DNA of 64,000 nt, taken from positions 601,733,644 to 601,797,643 of the forward strand of contig NC_081415.1 of assembly GCF_030272615.1 (NCBI RefSeq), given 5' to 3'. This DNA is from Cryptomeria japonica. Its lineage: Eukaryota > Streptophyta > Pinopsida > Cupressales > Cupressaceae. Below the pieces are notes generated by a model, which made no database searches, was not told where the DNA came from, and worked only from the letters and a program-made list of their open reading frames with translations. The position numbers and the translations under genes are program-made. Positions within the stretch are counted from its first letter, which is position 1. Each line of letters starts with the position of its first letter. Shown here in pieces: positions 35,326 to 47,780 of this stretch.

Positions 35326-36117
35326 AGTGCCTATGGCAAGAACTAATAATTTACTCTATAAACTGTATAAATTTTTTAATTATTTAAAAAATTTAATTTA
35401 AAAATAAATGTATTATATATAGGGGAGAGAGTCCAATGTAGTGAGGGCTATGTTGTGTGAGGGGTTCATGTCAGTGGAGAACATGTTGGCCAATACCAAG
35501 TAATAATATAGATGAGTCCATCTGTTACCTATAAAAAAATCCACTTTAGCATTTCTTTCACACATTTTTCCTTGCATCCAAATTGGTTTCCCAAAAAAGG
35601 TGTTTTTTGAGGCAAAAGGTGACATCCACCAATGATGGGCATATAAGACTTCTTAGTTGTTCACTGCCACACCACTTCTTTTTCACTCAATGAACATTTT
35701 TTCCTTCCGTCTCCTCCATCGTCGACCATTTCTCACTCAACACAAGGTGTATTTTTCATTCATAAGGGTTTCAATTGGGTCCTCTACAACACCTTTTGGT
35801 TCTATCCTATAGACATGATGTCATCCATTGAGAGACCAATGGTTGTGCACTTAAGTTTTCATGGAGGAGAGCTTGGGAGTGAGCCAAGGTGGTAGATTTC
35901 TTATATTCCTAGTGTTTTTTTATACATTCATATCTATAAGGAAAAAAAATCATTCAACTATCACATGTGAGGTTGTATTTCCAACTTCATGACGATAATT
36001 ACCCCACATTTTTTATGTGTTCCAATTGGTTTCAAAATGTTTTTGACTAAAATAAGTAGAGGAAGGGCCTTCGACCCATTATAGATTTAAAACAAAAACC
36101 ATAAAGACAATAGGCTA
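35326..36117. other. No gene recognised
   Basis: AT-rich, short ORFs only. Confidence 0.6.
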
Positions 36118-36705
36118 TTATAAAGATAGAATAATGGAGTTAACCAAGAGGTAAGTACTTGGAGAACTAACAAAAGTGACAAACACTTGATATTTACAAA
36201 ACAATGACAAAGAGCTAAAACAAACCGAAAGAATACATAGACCAAGAAAACACAACAAAACCATTCTTATTGAAAATCTGAGTTGGGAACCACCAACTGA
36301 CCTAATGGGATCATCTGAGTATTCTAAGAAGAAAGAGAATGGTTCCTTTTTATGGTGAACAATTGTCCAAGAAGAAACATCCTTTTCGAGAGAACACAAC
36401 AAAGTTGGGTCTGGGGAACCACCAGAGACAATAGATAAATCACCTAGATGGGCCATCAAATTTGGAGAGGAAACTCTATAGTCCAAGGATAGAGAGTCAA
36501 GAACTAAGGATGGGATGAGGCTAGAACCTCAAAGACCCACCAAAGGATCCACAAGAGTAGCCAATTTAATAGAATCAAGGGCTTGAGTCATTGAAATAGA
36601 TAAACCAATAGGAGGAGGGGGCATCAAATCCACTAAAGACTCTTAAACAACATTTGAATTAATAGGAAAAATTATAGTGAGGTGGCAACAGTTGGCATCT
36701 TTCCT
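36118..36705 (-). pseudogene. Unassigned protein-like stretch
   Basis: One minus-strand frame is protein-like for about 130 codons with a single stop, and is Ser/Leu/Pro-rich (MPPPPIGLSISMTQ; SWTIVHHKKEPFSFFLEY). It then becomes hydrophobic. I do not recognise it. A LINE ORF1 or a host gene scrap are both possible. Confidence 0.25.
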
Positions 36706-37141
36706 CTAGGTGGGAGAAGAGTGTTGATGGGAACCATAGGGACAAGAAGAAGCCAAATGGATCATAGCAAAACTATCGGATATTGTTGAGAAGTTTGCTA
36801 GAATGATGTGTTGTCAATGATGACAACACATGAATGCGAAAAATAATCAATACAAAGAAAGAAATCAGCAACCAACAATCTCCACATAACTCTCAACAAT
36901 CTCCCCCTTAGGCTATTAGACAGTTTTTCACATGACTCTCCCCCCCTTTGACATAAATGCAAAAGGAACATATGCAAATCATGATTTTTTCCAAATAATC
37001 TATCCCCCTTAGAATAAACTCACAAATCTAAACATCTGAACCACAAAATTGACTATTCCCCTTGAGTAGCAATCTCACTCATCAATCTGGATCACAAGAT
37101 ATCTCTGTGAAGTCCATCAGATTGATGCAAATATGTGCGTC

Positions 37142-37938
37142 TTAGTTCTGATTAGGAGGGGCAATCACCCCTGACTTCTCTCTAAGATACTCAAAAATAT
37201 CCTTAGGAAAATGCTTCATGAAGATATCTCCTATTTGTTCCTTTGTAGATACATACTCCAATCTGACTTCCTTCTCATTCACCTTCTCTCTCAAGAAATG
37301 AGACTTGATTGATATATTCTTGGTCTTTGAATACATCACCGAATTCTTAGAAATATTGATAGCACTTGAATTGTCACACTGTATAATAATAGGCTCATCA
37401 AAAACTACTCTAATATCCTTCAGCATCTGCTTCATCCATACCACCTGAGTACAATTGCTAGCAAGAACAATGTATTTAGCTTCTATAGTAGACAAAGAAA
37501 TAGCATTGTGCTTCTTACTCATCCAGGAAACCAATCTCTTTCCCAAGAAAAATGCACCACCACTAGTACTCTTTCTGTCATCAACATCACCTGCCCAATC
37601 AGCATCTATAAAAGTACTCAAAGTAAATTCATCATCTTTAGGATACCACAAACCAAAATCAATCGTCCCTTTCAAATATCTAAATATCCTTTTAACAGCT
37701 ACAACATGAGATTCCTTAGGATCAGCTTGAAATATAGCGACAAGACAAACAACATTCATAATATCATGTCTAGTCTAAGTCAAATACAACAATCCACCAA
37801 TCATAGATATGTATCTAGTTTGATTTGCTTTCAGAGAATCATCATCCTTTGTCAACTTACATCTATTCACCATAGATGTACCAACTAGCTTTGCATCATC
37901 TGAACCAAACTTCTTCAACAATTCCTTCACATACTTAG
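37142..37938 (-). pseudogene. Copia pol: end of reverse transcriptase and RNase H
   Basis: The frame opens at the CTTAG junction with SKYVKELLKKFG, passes a TAG (37775), and continues MNVVCLVAIFQADPKESH. It then enters RNase H with FIDADWAGDVDDRKSTSGG, SLSTIEAKYIVLA and IQCDNSSAINISKN, ending at 37142. The catalytic acids are D (DADWAG), E (EAK; EAE is usual) and D (CDN). Element C separates it from 46203-46584. RNase H removes the RNA strand during reverse transcription. Stops make it non-functional. Confidence 0.88.
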
Positions 37939-39615
37939 TGTGTGGGGGAAAAAGTGACACTAAGCAAACATGCCCTAATCTCACCTTCAATCACACATTT
38001 GTGGAATACGAAAGAGCCTAGAGGTATCACACAATTGGCTACTTCTTCTTGTGAAAGAGAGAGCCACGGGCTACCTATTAGGATTTCTATTCCTTTGTTG
38101 TAATTGAAAGATAAAATGATGCAAGTTCAATTCCTAACCCCAAAATGCAAGTATGAACTAATGACAAGATTGCAGAATTGAACTTAAACAATGGAAAGCT
38201 GTAAATACAAGGATAAGACAAGAATGCAAATGCGTACCCGGAGTTAAAATCTGACTGAAAATGTTCGGGACGGGGGCGCGAGCGCCACTGTCCTGATTCT
38301 GCCCCTGAAACTGCTCCGGAAACTGCTGTTTTGCAAAGTTGTCAAAAATGCTGAAAACTGCTGTCAGAAGGACCAGGGCGCCCAGCGCCCCTGTCCCAGG
38401 GACCAGGGCACCCAGCGCCCCTGTCCTGGCAGGACCAGGGTGCCCCACGCCCCTGTCCTGGTCTTTTTCTCTGAGATTTGGTGTGAAGTTCGGTCTCCGT
38501 CTGCTTCTTCCGAATCTGTAACTTGCGGCGTCGTCCGAATTCCGAAACCTGCACTTATATCTGAAAAGGTGTGGTAGGCGGCTATATAGGGTTTTGCCTT
38601 AGTCAAACCCCCGCTTCGGTGATTTCCACCTCCACGAATAGCCAAGTTGTATTGTAAAATGTATTGTGTGTGTAGACCTAGTGTGTGTGCAAGGTCCTTA
38701 AATGCAAGAAAGCAAACTAGAGCAACCTAGAAAGTAAACCCTAATTGCTTGTAAATGATAATGTAAATGCTCTAAATCAAGATGCAAAGTGATCTAAAGC
38801 ATGAATAAAGGATATATTGAAGCTTATGCAAAGAAATGGAAACAACATGAAATCATACCCAACCCTTAAGGGAGGAGTACAAGCCAATCTTCAGTCGGTA
38901 ATCTCCTATTGTTCTTCAATGTCTCCCAAGCCCTAAATGAATGAAATTGATGAATGCTTGATGGATGGATGTTGAATGTTATTGAAGGCTTCAAAGATCT
39001 GCTCTTTCGCTGCATAGAAGGTCCTTGAAACCAAAAATTCGGATCCTTGAAACCAAAGAAAGAGAGCTCTTATATATGAAACCCTAGGTCTTAATTTCAA
39101 CTTTTGGCCGACCTAGAGATTGAATATCTCACCAATTTCTTGGGGTTAAGCTTTATTTTATGATTGGATCGCGCTCCTAAAATTTTGGGAAAAATGTCCG
39201 GGACCATGTGCACTCCGGGCGCCATGGTCCTCTCCGGGCGCCATGGTCCCGACAACTTTTCGCCAAATTTTCAGGGCCGTCGGATATGATGATTTTAGAG
39301 AGAATCCCGAAGTTACAGCTGATTTCAAGATTTTTTGACCTCCGAAATCAAGCCCCCAAGTTCAAAATAGGACCTAATTAGGGGTTTTGATTAAATGATG
39401 TATTGGAAGAATAAAATGAAAGGGGCACACTTTAATGAAAGGGCCCAACTCTATGATGTGGGAGATGATAAAATAGAACCCTAGACCTAATTAATTTGAT
39501 TAATTTAGTGCTAAAGGGGAAATGCAATGCAAAATGCAAAATGCGCCAAAGCGGGTGCTAAACTAGGTGTGAAATTGTACCACCCTAGCAAGTGCGTACA
39601 ATTTACGACGTTACA
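37939..39615 (-). repeat. 3' LTR of element C (1677 bp)
   Basis: Nearly identical to 44556-46202. It contains a GC-rich tandem of about 30-bp units, GACCAGGGCGCCCAGCGCCC (about 38370-38461), present three times here and twice in the other LTR. A second doublet, CTCCGGGCGCCATGGTCC, lies near 39210-39250. On the minus strand a TATATAAG TATA-like word lies near 39075. Confidence 0.93.
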
Positions 39616-39630
39616 TTTAGCCCCCACTTT
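39616..39630 (-). promoter_or_regulatory. Polypurine tract, element C
   Basis: On the minus strand AAAGTGGGGGCTAAA directly abuts the 3' LTR. Confidence 0.75.
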
Positions 39631-41305
39631 AGCGGTCATATGAACACTACGTGCATATGCAAGCTAAAGTACAGAAAAGTAAACATTATTTGAAAAAGGA
39701 TATATCCATAAGTCTGTCGAACGAAGCCCCCAGCGGTATCTGCAGTACACAGTTAGGAACCGCACCCTACAAAACACACGTTAGATCACAAAATCACCTA
39801 ATGCTTACTAAGGAAGGTGATGAAAATTCGAGGGTAGCTATATGCCCCCCCTGTTTCGGCTTGCTAATTTTAGTGAGTTGAAACAGGGTATCATGTTTAC
39901 CACTTTGAATTGTTAAAGAAAATTGATGACAAATGCTCACAAGAAGATTTGATATGAGATCAAAAACTAATGGAGAATCATTTGGTAAGAAAGAGGACTA
40001 AATCTCAATTCCAACACAACAAAGAGTGTGAGGATTTGAGAGTTCTCTAACACAAGATGAAGGATGTAAATGGAAACAAAATGCAAAGAGAAGAAAGGAA
40101 AGGAAAAAAGAATGAATACACACATTGGTGATCCATGAGAAGAATAGTGAGAGAGAAAACATGGACTTCTCACCCCTAGATCTTGTCTAGGTGATCCATG
40201 GGAAAAAGGACATGGAAAACTAGCCCCTAGAGTTTGTCTAGGTGATCCATGTAAGGGAGGAGAGTGAGAAAGTCTAGCCTTATGCCGCTAGTTCCACTCA
40301 ACCTTGTGCATGTGTGTGTAAGGGAGGTTATAAGCACCTCATAGGAGTCTATGCCCGAGCATGCTACAACCTGTATATGTATAGTACAATAACGTGACAT
40401 CTCGCTCTAAGAGTCTGTGCTCTGGTTCCGAGAATAATCACCTTGCATAAAAGAAAAATATAGACATCTCGCTCTAAGAGTCTGTGCTCTGGTTCCGAGA
40501 ATGACCCATTGCTCAAAAAGTGTAATGTTTATGTTATAAGCAAAATAGAACAAGGATACCTACCTTCATCACAAAAGAAGATACCCCAAAAATGCAACAA
40601 TGTCATAGATCCAAGCAAGAGAGTTTTGCACTCTTTAAGCCATGATAAGATAGTTGAAAAGGGATATCTTGTAGTATGTGTAAAGGAGATCCTTAGAGGA
40701 GAAGAGATATTTGTACAAAAGACACCTATCCCTGAGAGAAATTGTCTTAGACAAATATAACATCTTCTAGAATAAGACAAAGAAGAGAATAAGAATGCAA
40801 TACTTCCTTCTTTTGCGAGGTGAAAGTGATTCTTAATGAAGGATGACGCTCTTTTTAACCCAATTAGGAGAGTGAATTCGCTATGGATGTATTTTACCAA
40901 GTGCAAAAGAGGTTGTAGTCAAGGACTTACACCTCTTGTAAGAGAGAATCCTTGAACAAACAACAACAAATGCATACAAGGAATAACATCAAGTAAAAAA
41001 GTTCACACCATCCACGAAATAGGAAAAAGTGGGTCCTTAGATAAAAATAAGGAAAGATCATTGCCTCCCAAGGATAAGGACAATGAGAAGGACTTACACA
41101 ATCTTCTAGGGAGAGATTTGGACATAAGCAAAAGAAGAGATGTATGAAATCATTCTTGTCCCCATAGGAACAAGAAAATTAGGCTATTATGTTGCTTCAA
41201 AAAATATGATTGCACTTGAAATTGTACCATCATGAATGACAATGAGCCCCCAGTAAATGAGCTACCAATGTCACATAATGATGAGCAACATAACAGCCAT
41301 TAATG
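39631..41305 (-). other. Non-coding 3' interior of element C
   Basis: No coding remains recognised. It holds a perfect 40-bp direct repeat (40396-40435 and 40463-40502, GACATCTCGCTCTAAGAGTC) and, near 40160-40250, repeated CTAGGTGATCCATG words. Confidence 0.6.
40396..40502. repeat. Perfect 40-bp direct repeat, 67-bp period
   Basis: GACATCTCGCTCTAAGAGTC opens both copies, which are identical over 40 bp. The 27-bp spacer is unrelated. Confidence 0.95.
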
Positions 41306-44300
41306 TTATTTAAAGACATGATAGATTGAATGAGGTATTTGAATATGACATGTTAAATGCTCAACTATAAGTGAGATAAAAAACATGTGTAAAGTGATAA
41401 AAATTGAAGAAGAAAAGTCACAAGAAATCTTAGAAGAGGGATGAGTGTAATTTATTAGAGCCTTATCCCTAGAGGAAAGGACTTTATGATGAATAGGAGA
41501 TAAATATTCATAAGTGGATTTAGAAATTTGAGGGGAGTCATAAAGAGATTTGTTCATCGCCAAGATTTCCTTATGAGGGGAATGAGAGTTGATAGAAGTA
41601 GAAGATGATTTAGTTGAAGTGAGATCATCATCACTACTAAATATAGCATTCACACTGAGAGATGGTCTTTTAGATGCTTTGGTACGTTTGCAGGGATTAT
41701 AGCCGAGTCCAAAGGCATAATTGTGAAAATTAGTCTATAGAGGAACTTTTATCCCTTGTTCATGAGCGCCACAACCATTTCCATGATACCCATGCTTAGA
41801 AAAAATGCGAAAACCATGACCATAACGATCAACCATTTTAGAAAGAGAAGGTGGTTTTTCATAAGACAAAGAATCAAATTCTTTAGAATTAGAGGTGTGA
41901 GGAGAAGAAGTTTGAGAAGCAGCCACAAAATTATTGCTCATAGGTTCAGGTAAGATTGATTGATTTTTAGTTTCTTCCTTTTTTTTAACTTTAAACTCTC
42001 TAGGAGGAACCCTATATTCACCTACAAAGGTGGGATTAAAGTCAAGAGATCCCCAATCGTCATCTGCGAGAACCTTCTTAGGCTCAAAAGCCTTTTTATG
42101 CGTATATTCAAGTCGAGAAGGATCTTCTTCAGGAGCCTCAGACTCATCCAAAGAATTTTGATTATCAGAGGGTAAGGATTCATCCATAGGTATCTTGTTC
42201 AAAGAGTCATTACTAGAAGAGGAAGGCTTAGATGTTTGCAAACAAGCTTGAAGATTAGTGTCACCTATCAAGGTATATGTCTTATTGTTATAAATGAATT
42301 TAACTTGTCTATGCAATGTAGAGGGGACAGCTTGCATACTGTGAATCCAAGGCCTCCCTAATAACAAGTTGTATGTTAGATTTCCCGACATAACATGGAT
42401 AGGAGTAGGCAAAGTAACGGGTCCCACTGTGATGGGTAAGGTGATAATACCTAATGAAGACTTAGCCACATTATCAAAGCCTCGAATGGGACGAGAGTCA
42501 GGCTCAATAAGGGATGTATCCACATTCATCTTATGCAATAGATTAATGCTACACACATTAAGGCTAGAGCCATTATCTACTAGTGTTCGTCTTATAGCAG
42601 TGTCATTTATGATAACCACAATCATCAAGGGATCATATTGTTGTTGAATTTCACTAGTAGGCAACTCATCTTGGATAAACTCAATTTGAGCTTTAGGATT
42701 CATCACAGAGTTAACCAAAGACACTATATTACTAGATGTATTAGGTGGAGGAACATTCAAATCTTTCAAGGCATCTTGTAACATTCCATGATGAGCAGAA
42801 GAAGTTTGGATCAAATCCCAAAGGGATATCTTAGTAGGGGTAGTTTTAAGTTGTTCTATGAGATCATAGTCCTTACTAAGCATTTGTGAAATACGTGGAG
42901 CTTGGGGAAGAATAGGTTGGGAAGGAGGAAGTGAAGTTGGGATAACTGGAGGAGGATTAGGTTGCCTATTGTTTCTAGTATTATAAGTATGGGCAACCGC
43001 ATGATAACTCTCTCTAGTCAATTGCTTAGCATACTCATAAGGGCTCTTAGAGGAATAACCTCCTTGCACAGTAATAACCAGTTTCTTAGGAGTGCAAAAA
43101 GAATCATTAGCATAACCACCTTGAACCACTAAGATAGGCTTATTTAAAGGTTGAGAATTTTGAGAAGGACAAGCACCTTGGACAGTGAAGAGAGGTTTGT
43201 TAGGTGTTTCATTCACATGTATCAAATTGATTGAGGATGGTTTAGAGGAATGAACAAAAGTGTTGGAAACATTATTGATAGTATTCTCTTGCACTAAAAT
43301 CTTATCACAGATTAAATCAATTTTAGGAGAGAGACCAGGGGTAGGCATTGATGTTCTAGTAGGAAAAGTAATACTAGGAAAGGTCATATCATCCTCTATC
43401 ATCAAAGGATCTACATGGGGAATCAACTCTCTAGGAGAAGAATCAACATTACTCTCTAAAGTCTCACTTTTGAGAGGGAGATCTTTGAAAGAGATGTTAA
43501 CCATCTTTCTTTGAACTAGGGTTTCCTTATGAGTAGAACCAAGTTGAGGAGAGGGAGATGCTTTATTTTTAGAGGAAGAATGATTGAGATTCAAGGAAGG
43601 TGAGAAACTATCAAGGGATTTTTCAATCTTGATTTCATCCCCTTTGGCTAGGGGTAGAGAATAATATATACCTTCTTCTAATGGTTCATCCCAAATAGTG
43701 AAGTTGTTGAAAGGAATGTTTGAAGTATTGTCAATTTCGGGAGAGGAGATAACATTGTTTATTAATTCCTCATCCTTAGGAGCGAGAGCATCAATAGATG
43801 TGTTAAACTCATCCTCTTTCCTCAAAATATGTTCAATAGGGGAGAGAGAATTAAGGAAATTGCTTATTATTTCATCTTCTTTCTCTAAGGGATGCTTATG
43901 GGTAAGACCAACTTTAGGAGAAGGGTAAGCATTTACCATTAATTCATCATCTCTAGTGGGAATTTTGTTGGAAAAGGAAATGCCATCACTAGGAAATGTA
44001 GGGATAATGTCATCTTTTTGCACAGAAGGATCCTCATGAAGGGAGTGTTTTTTAGGGGACACAAAGGCATCAAGGGCATCATTCAACAAAGCATGATCAT
44101 ATCTATTAAAAGGTTTATCTTTTGATTCAAAAGGAGATATCTCTTCATAGAGGGGATCATTGAAAACAACCATGTTACTAGATTTAGTGGAAGAGCTGAT
44201 AGGAATGTACCCTTGAGAGGAATCATTCGACTTATCTTTCTCATCACAACGAAATGGCATAGTAACAATGTTTATGAGTTTTTGGTAAAATGAAGGTTTG

Positions 44301-44389
44301 GTATATTTAGGTTTCAAAAATTCATCTAAAGCTTCATCTAACTCATAATCATCACTAATATGAACATCTTGCAAATAAAAATTTGACAT
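41306..44389 (-). CDS. Element C polyprotein: gag-like region, aspartic protease, G-patch-like motif
   Basis: The best start is the ATG at 44389 (MSNFYLQDVHISDDYELDEA). An upstream extension would read through the primer site. The frame is open for 884 codons to a TAG at 41737-41735, then stays open in the same frame to 41306. The first ~550 residues are low-complexity and hydrophilic with no zinc knuckle. A YDLIEQLKTTPTKISLWDLI segment precedes a retropepsin core with VDNGSSLNVC (active-site D-x-G) and YNLLLGRPWIHSMQAVPSTL. Near the end GYHGNGCGAHEQGI, the TAG, and FGLGYNP resemble a G-patch. The protease would process retroelement polyproteins. The TAG inside the G-patch-like part is probably a mutation. 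Confidence 0.8.
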
Positions 44390-44530
44390 TTTGAAATTGC
44401 ATAAAATTTTAAACACACAATGCAAAGAAACACATTTTTTTTTTTCTTTTTTCTTTTTAATGAAAATGAAATGAAAACACACTAAATCTAGATCTAGATC
44501 TAACAAATGCAATGCAAGAGGAAGCAATGA

Positions 44531-44552
44531 TAGATTCACGTCGGGTTCACCA
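44531..44552 (-). promoter_or_regulatory. Probable primer-binding site, element C
   Basis: On the minus strand TTGGTGAACCCGACGTGAAT lies a few bases inside the 5' LTR edge. It has the look of a Gypsy primer site; I cannot name the tRNA. Confidence 0.5.
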
Positions 44553-44555
44553 AAA

Positions 44556-46202
44556 TGTGTGGGGGAAAAAGTGACACTAAGCAAACATGCCCTAATCTCA
44601 CCTTCAATCACACATTTGTGGAATACGAAAGAGCCTAGAGGTATCACACAATTGACTACTTCTTCTTGTGAAAGAGAGAGCCACGGGCTACCTATTAGGA
44701 TTTCTATTCCTTTGTTGTAATTGAAAGATAAAATGATGCAAGTTCAATTCCTAACCCCAAAATGCAAGTATGAACTAATGACAAGATTGCAGAATTGAAC
44801 TTAAACAATGGAAAGCTGTAAATACAAGGATAAGACAAGAATGCAAATGCGTACCCGGAGTTAAAATCTGACTGAAAATGTTCGGGACGGGGGTGCGGGC
44901 GCCACTGTCCTGATTCTGCCCCTGAAATTGCTCCGAAAATTGCTGTTTTGCAAAGTTGTCAAAAATGCTGAAAACTGCTGTCAGAAGGACTAGGGCACCC
45001 AGCGCCCCTGTCCTGGCAGGACCAGGGCGCCCCACGCCCCTGTCCTAGTCTTTTGCTCTGAGATTTGGTGTGAAGTTCGGTCTCCGTCTGCTTCTTCCGG
45101 ATCTGTAACTTGCGGCGTCATCCAAATTCTGAAACCTGCACTTTTATCTGAAAAGGTGTGGTGGGCGGCTATATAGGGTTTTGCCTTAGTCAAACCCCCA
45201 CTTTGGTGATTTCCACCTCCACGAATAGCCAAGTTGTATTGTAAAATGTATTGTGTGTGCAGACCTAGTGTGTGTGCAAGGTCCTTAAATGCAAGAAAGC
45301 AAACTAGAGCAACCTAGAAAGTAAACCCTAATTGCTTGTAAATGATAATGTAAATGCTCTAAATCAAGATGCAAAGTGATCTAAAGCATGAATAAAGGAT
45401 ATATTGAAGCTTATGCAAAGACATGAAAACAACATGAAATCATACCCAACCCTTAAGGGAGGAGTACAAGCCAATCTTCAGTCAGTAATCTCCTATTGTT
45501 CTTCAATGTCTCCCAAGCCCTAAATGAATGAAATTGATGAATGCTTGATGGATGGATGTTGAATGTTATTGAAGTCTTCAAAGATCTGCTCTTTCGCTGC
45601 ATAGAAGGTCCTTGAAACCAAAAATTCGGATCCTTTCAAATGAAGAAAGAGAGCTCTTATATATGAAACCCTAGGTCTTAATTTCAACTTTTGGCCGACC
45701 TAGAGATTGAATATCTCACCAATTTCTTGGGGTTAAGCTTTATTTTATGATTGGATCGCGCTCCTAAAATTTTGGGAAAAATGTCCGGGACCATGTGCAC
45801 TCCGGGCGCCATGGTCCTCTCCGGGCGCCATGGTCCCGACAACTTTTCGCCAAATTTTCAGGGCCGTCGGATATGATGATTTTAGAGAGAATCCTGAAGT
45901 TACAGCTGATTTTGAGATGTTTTGACCCCCGAAATCAAGCCCCCAAGTTCAAAATAGGACCTAATTAGGGTTTTTGATTAAATGATGTATTGGAAGAATA
46001 AAATGAAAGGGGCACACTTTAATGAAAGGGCCCAACTTTATGATGTGGGAGATGATAAAATAGAACCCTAGACCTAATTAATTTGATTAATTAAGTGCTA
46101 AAGGGGAAATGCAATGCAAAATGCAAAATGCGCCAAAGCGGGTGCTAAACTAGGTGTGAAATTGTACCACCCTAGCAAGTGCGTACAATTTACGACGTTA
46201 CA
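44556..46202 (-). repeat. 5' LTR of element C (1647 bp)
   Basis: Pairs with 37939-39615. It has one fewer 30-bp GC-rich unit and otherwise shows scattered transitions. Confidence 0.93.
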
Positions 46203-46584
46203 CTTAGACTATGAAATAAAAATACCTTTATCCAACTGTGTTATTTGCAATCCCAAACAGAATTTCATCTCACCAATCATAGACATCTCAAACTCATTTT
46301 GCATATCATCAACAAATATCTTGCACAAACCATCATTTCCATAAAAAATAATGTCATCAACAAATACCTCAACAATTAAGATGTTATCATTATCAATCTT
46401 GAAGTACAAATTATGATCTGCAGTACCTTTATTAAATTCAAGCATCACCAAATACTTATCCAATTTGACATACCAAGCTTTGGTGGCTTGCTTCAATCCA
46501 TACAATGCTTTCTTCAACCTGCAAACCATATCTTTCTAATCTATCAACTGAAATCCATCTGGTTGCTCAATATACACTTCTTCT
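46203..46584 (-). pseudogene. Copia pol: reverse transcriptase fragment
   Basis: The minus-strand frame reads EEVYIEQPDGFQLID, a TAG, MVCRLKKALYGLKQATKAWY, and the FVDDIIFYG active-site segment (YVDD family box). It ends FCLGLQITQLDKGIFIS at a TAG beside the CTTAG duplication. It continues in frame at 37938 once element C is set aside. Reverse transcriptase upstream of EEVYIEQP is missing. Confidence 0.88.
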
Positions 46585-47780
46585 TGTAGACACCTAAACC
46601 TGGCACAACTAATTAAATAGATCTTATTCATTTAATTATCATTAATTCTTCCTATTAATTAATATCCCTATTCTTCTAATCGCCTATTAATTAAATTAAG
46701 ATTTAATTAATATACTCTTCTTCTATCTAATCCATTTAATTAAATACCCCCTGCCCCTCTAGCTATTTTAATTAAATTCACATTTAATTAAAAATATCAA
46801 CTTATTCCCTTTCCCATTTTAATTAAATCTACATTTAATTAAAATCTCCTTTGCATCTAAATAAATAAAAATTTATTTGTAAATCTCCCCCACTTGCAAA
46901 ATCAATCAAATGCAAGTTGCATCCTCTTTTGGCTAAATTCAATCTTTTTAATTTACTAAAATTCATATTTTCCCTCACCCACTTGCCAAATCCTACATTT
47001 CCCACTTGCCCTCCTAATTTCTTCTAGAATCCCTCTAATCCTCCTTTAATTAGCCTAATTCTCCTCATCATGTCCAATCCCTAAATTTGGGGAGTCACTT
47101 CCCCAAATTTGGAGAAAGTCTTCAAAATGCATTTAAGACCTCCTTTCTACAAGGTAACTTGTTGAATACCCCTAAATTTGTAAGGCTCTTACAAAGTTGT
47201 CCCCTAGACCACTAGTGGTTTTCCTCTTGGAGCAAGTTATCCTCTAAAGTCTTCAAAAGGCATTTAATGCCTCTTACAAGCCCACACCCCTAACCCATGA
47301 TGGTTGTCCACTTGACTATCTTGTATCCTTGCAAAAGAGTTTACCTCTTGGACAATAGCCTGCTTCCTTGGATAAAAGCATTATCCAATGATGTCACCCC
47401 TTGAAGCCTTCCCTAATGATCAATTAGCATCTCTCAAGCCCTCTCAAGATGACATTTGTCAACTTGGGATTGGATTGAATCCCTCACATGGATTGATAAC
47501 TTTCAATCCTAGCCCTTGTTGAGATTTCTCAATCTCAACCATCCATTTCTCTATTTTCTCTATAAATAGAGCCCATTTTGTCATTCTTGGGATCCAAGTT
47601 TTTATCCACCCACTTCTATTGCATCCAATCTGTAGTCTAATTATGTTGTGCAGGTTATCAAGGAACTCAATCCCCATCACTAAGAATTTAGGCCATTTTA
47701 ATTGCATTATAGCTTAGTTTTTACATGTTTAGAATATCCTGCTAGATTAATTCATATCATTTTTCATAAGGTATGTGCAG
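46585..47780 (+). mobile_element. Probable solo LTR or LTR fragment
   Basis: The sequence changes abruptly at 46585 from Copia pol to TGTAGACACCTAAACCTGGC, a typical LTR opening. It is followed by AT-rich DNA with many TTAATTAAAT words and, near 47568, CTATAAATAGAGCCC as a TATA box. A candidate duplication CTTCT (46580-46584 and 47613-47617) would end it at 47612, but Copia pol does not resume after that point. The right edge is therefore unresolved. Confidence 0.45.

Larger units (their letters stand above)
37939..46202 (-). mobile_element. Element C: Gypsy-type LTR retrotransposon lacking reverse transcriptase
   Basis: The LTRs are 37939-39615 (1677 bp, 3' LTR) and 44556-46202 (1647 bp, 5' LTR), starting TGTGTGGGGG and ending GTTACA on the plus strand. 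A perfect CTTAG duplication lies at 37934-37938 and 46203-46207. The 30-bp length difference equals one GC-rich repeat unit. The interior (39616-44555) holds one long ORF with a protease and G-patch-like segment, then about 1.6 kb without coding. No reverse transcriptase or integrase is visible. The LTRs differ by roughly 2 percent by eye, so it is the youngest datable insertion here. Confidence 0.92.
36784..46584 (-). mobile_element. Copia retrotransposon remnant, interrupted by element C
   Basis: Minus-strand pol sequence (reverse transcriptase end, RNase H) runs from 46584 to 46203 and resumes at 37938 to 37142. After it come a polypurine tract (36912-36900, CTAAGGGGGAGAT) and a short terminal sequence, 36898-36784, bounded by TGTTGAGA and TCTCAACA that may be the 3' LTR (115 bp). 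The 5' part, upstream of the reverse transcriptase, is missing: at 46585 the sequence changes abruptly. It is older than element C, which sits inside it. Confidence 0.8.

Noticed and set aside
38158-38645. ORFs on both strands in the LTR of element C (GAPWSCQDRG-like)
   Set aside because: They lie in U3/R of the LTR, arise from the GC-rich tandem repeat and recur in the other LTR with changes.
40396-40502. CRISPR-like spaced repeat
   Set aside because: Only two copies, inside a plant retrotransposon; no array.
46585-47617. A solo LTR with CTTCT duplication ending at 47612
   Set aside because: The Copia reading frame does not continue after 47617, so the 5-bp match is probably chance. Kept only as an LTR-like fragment.
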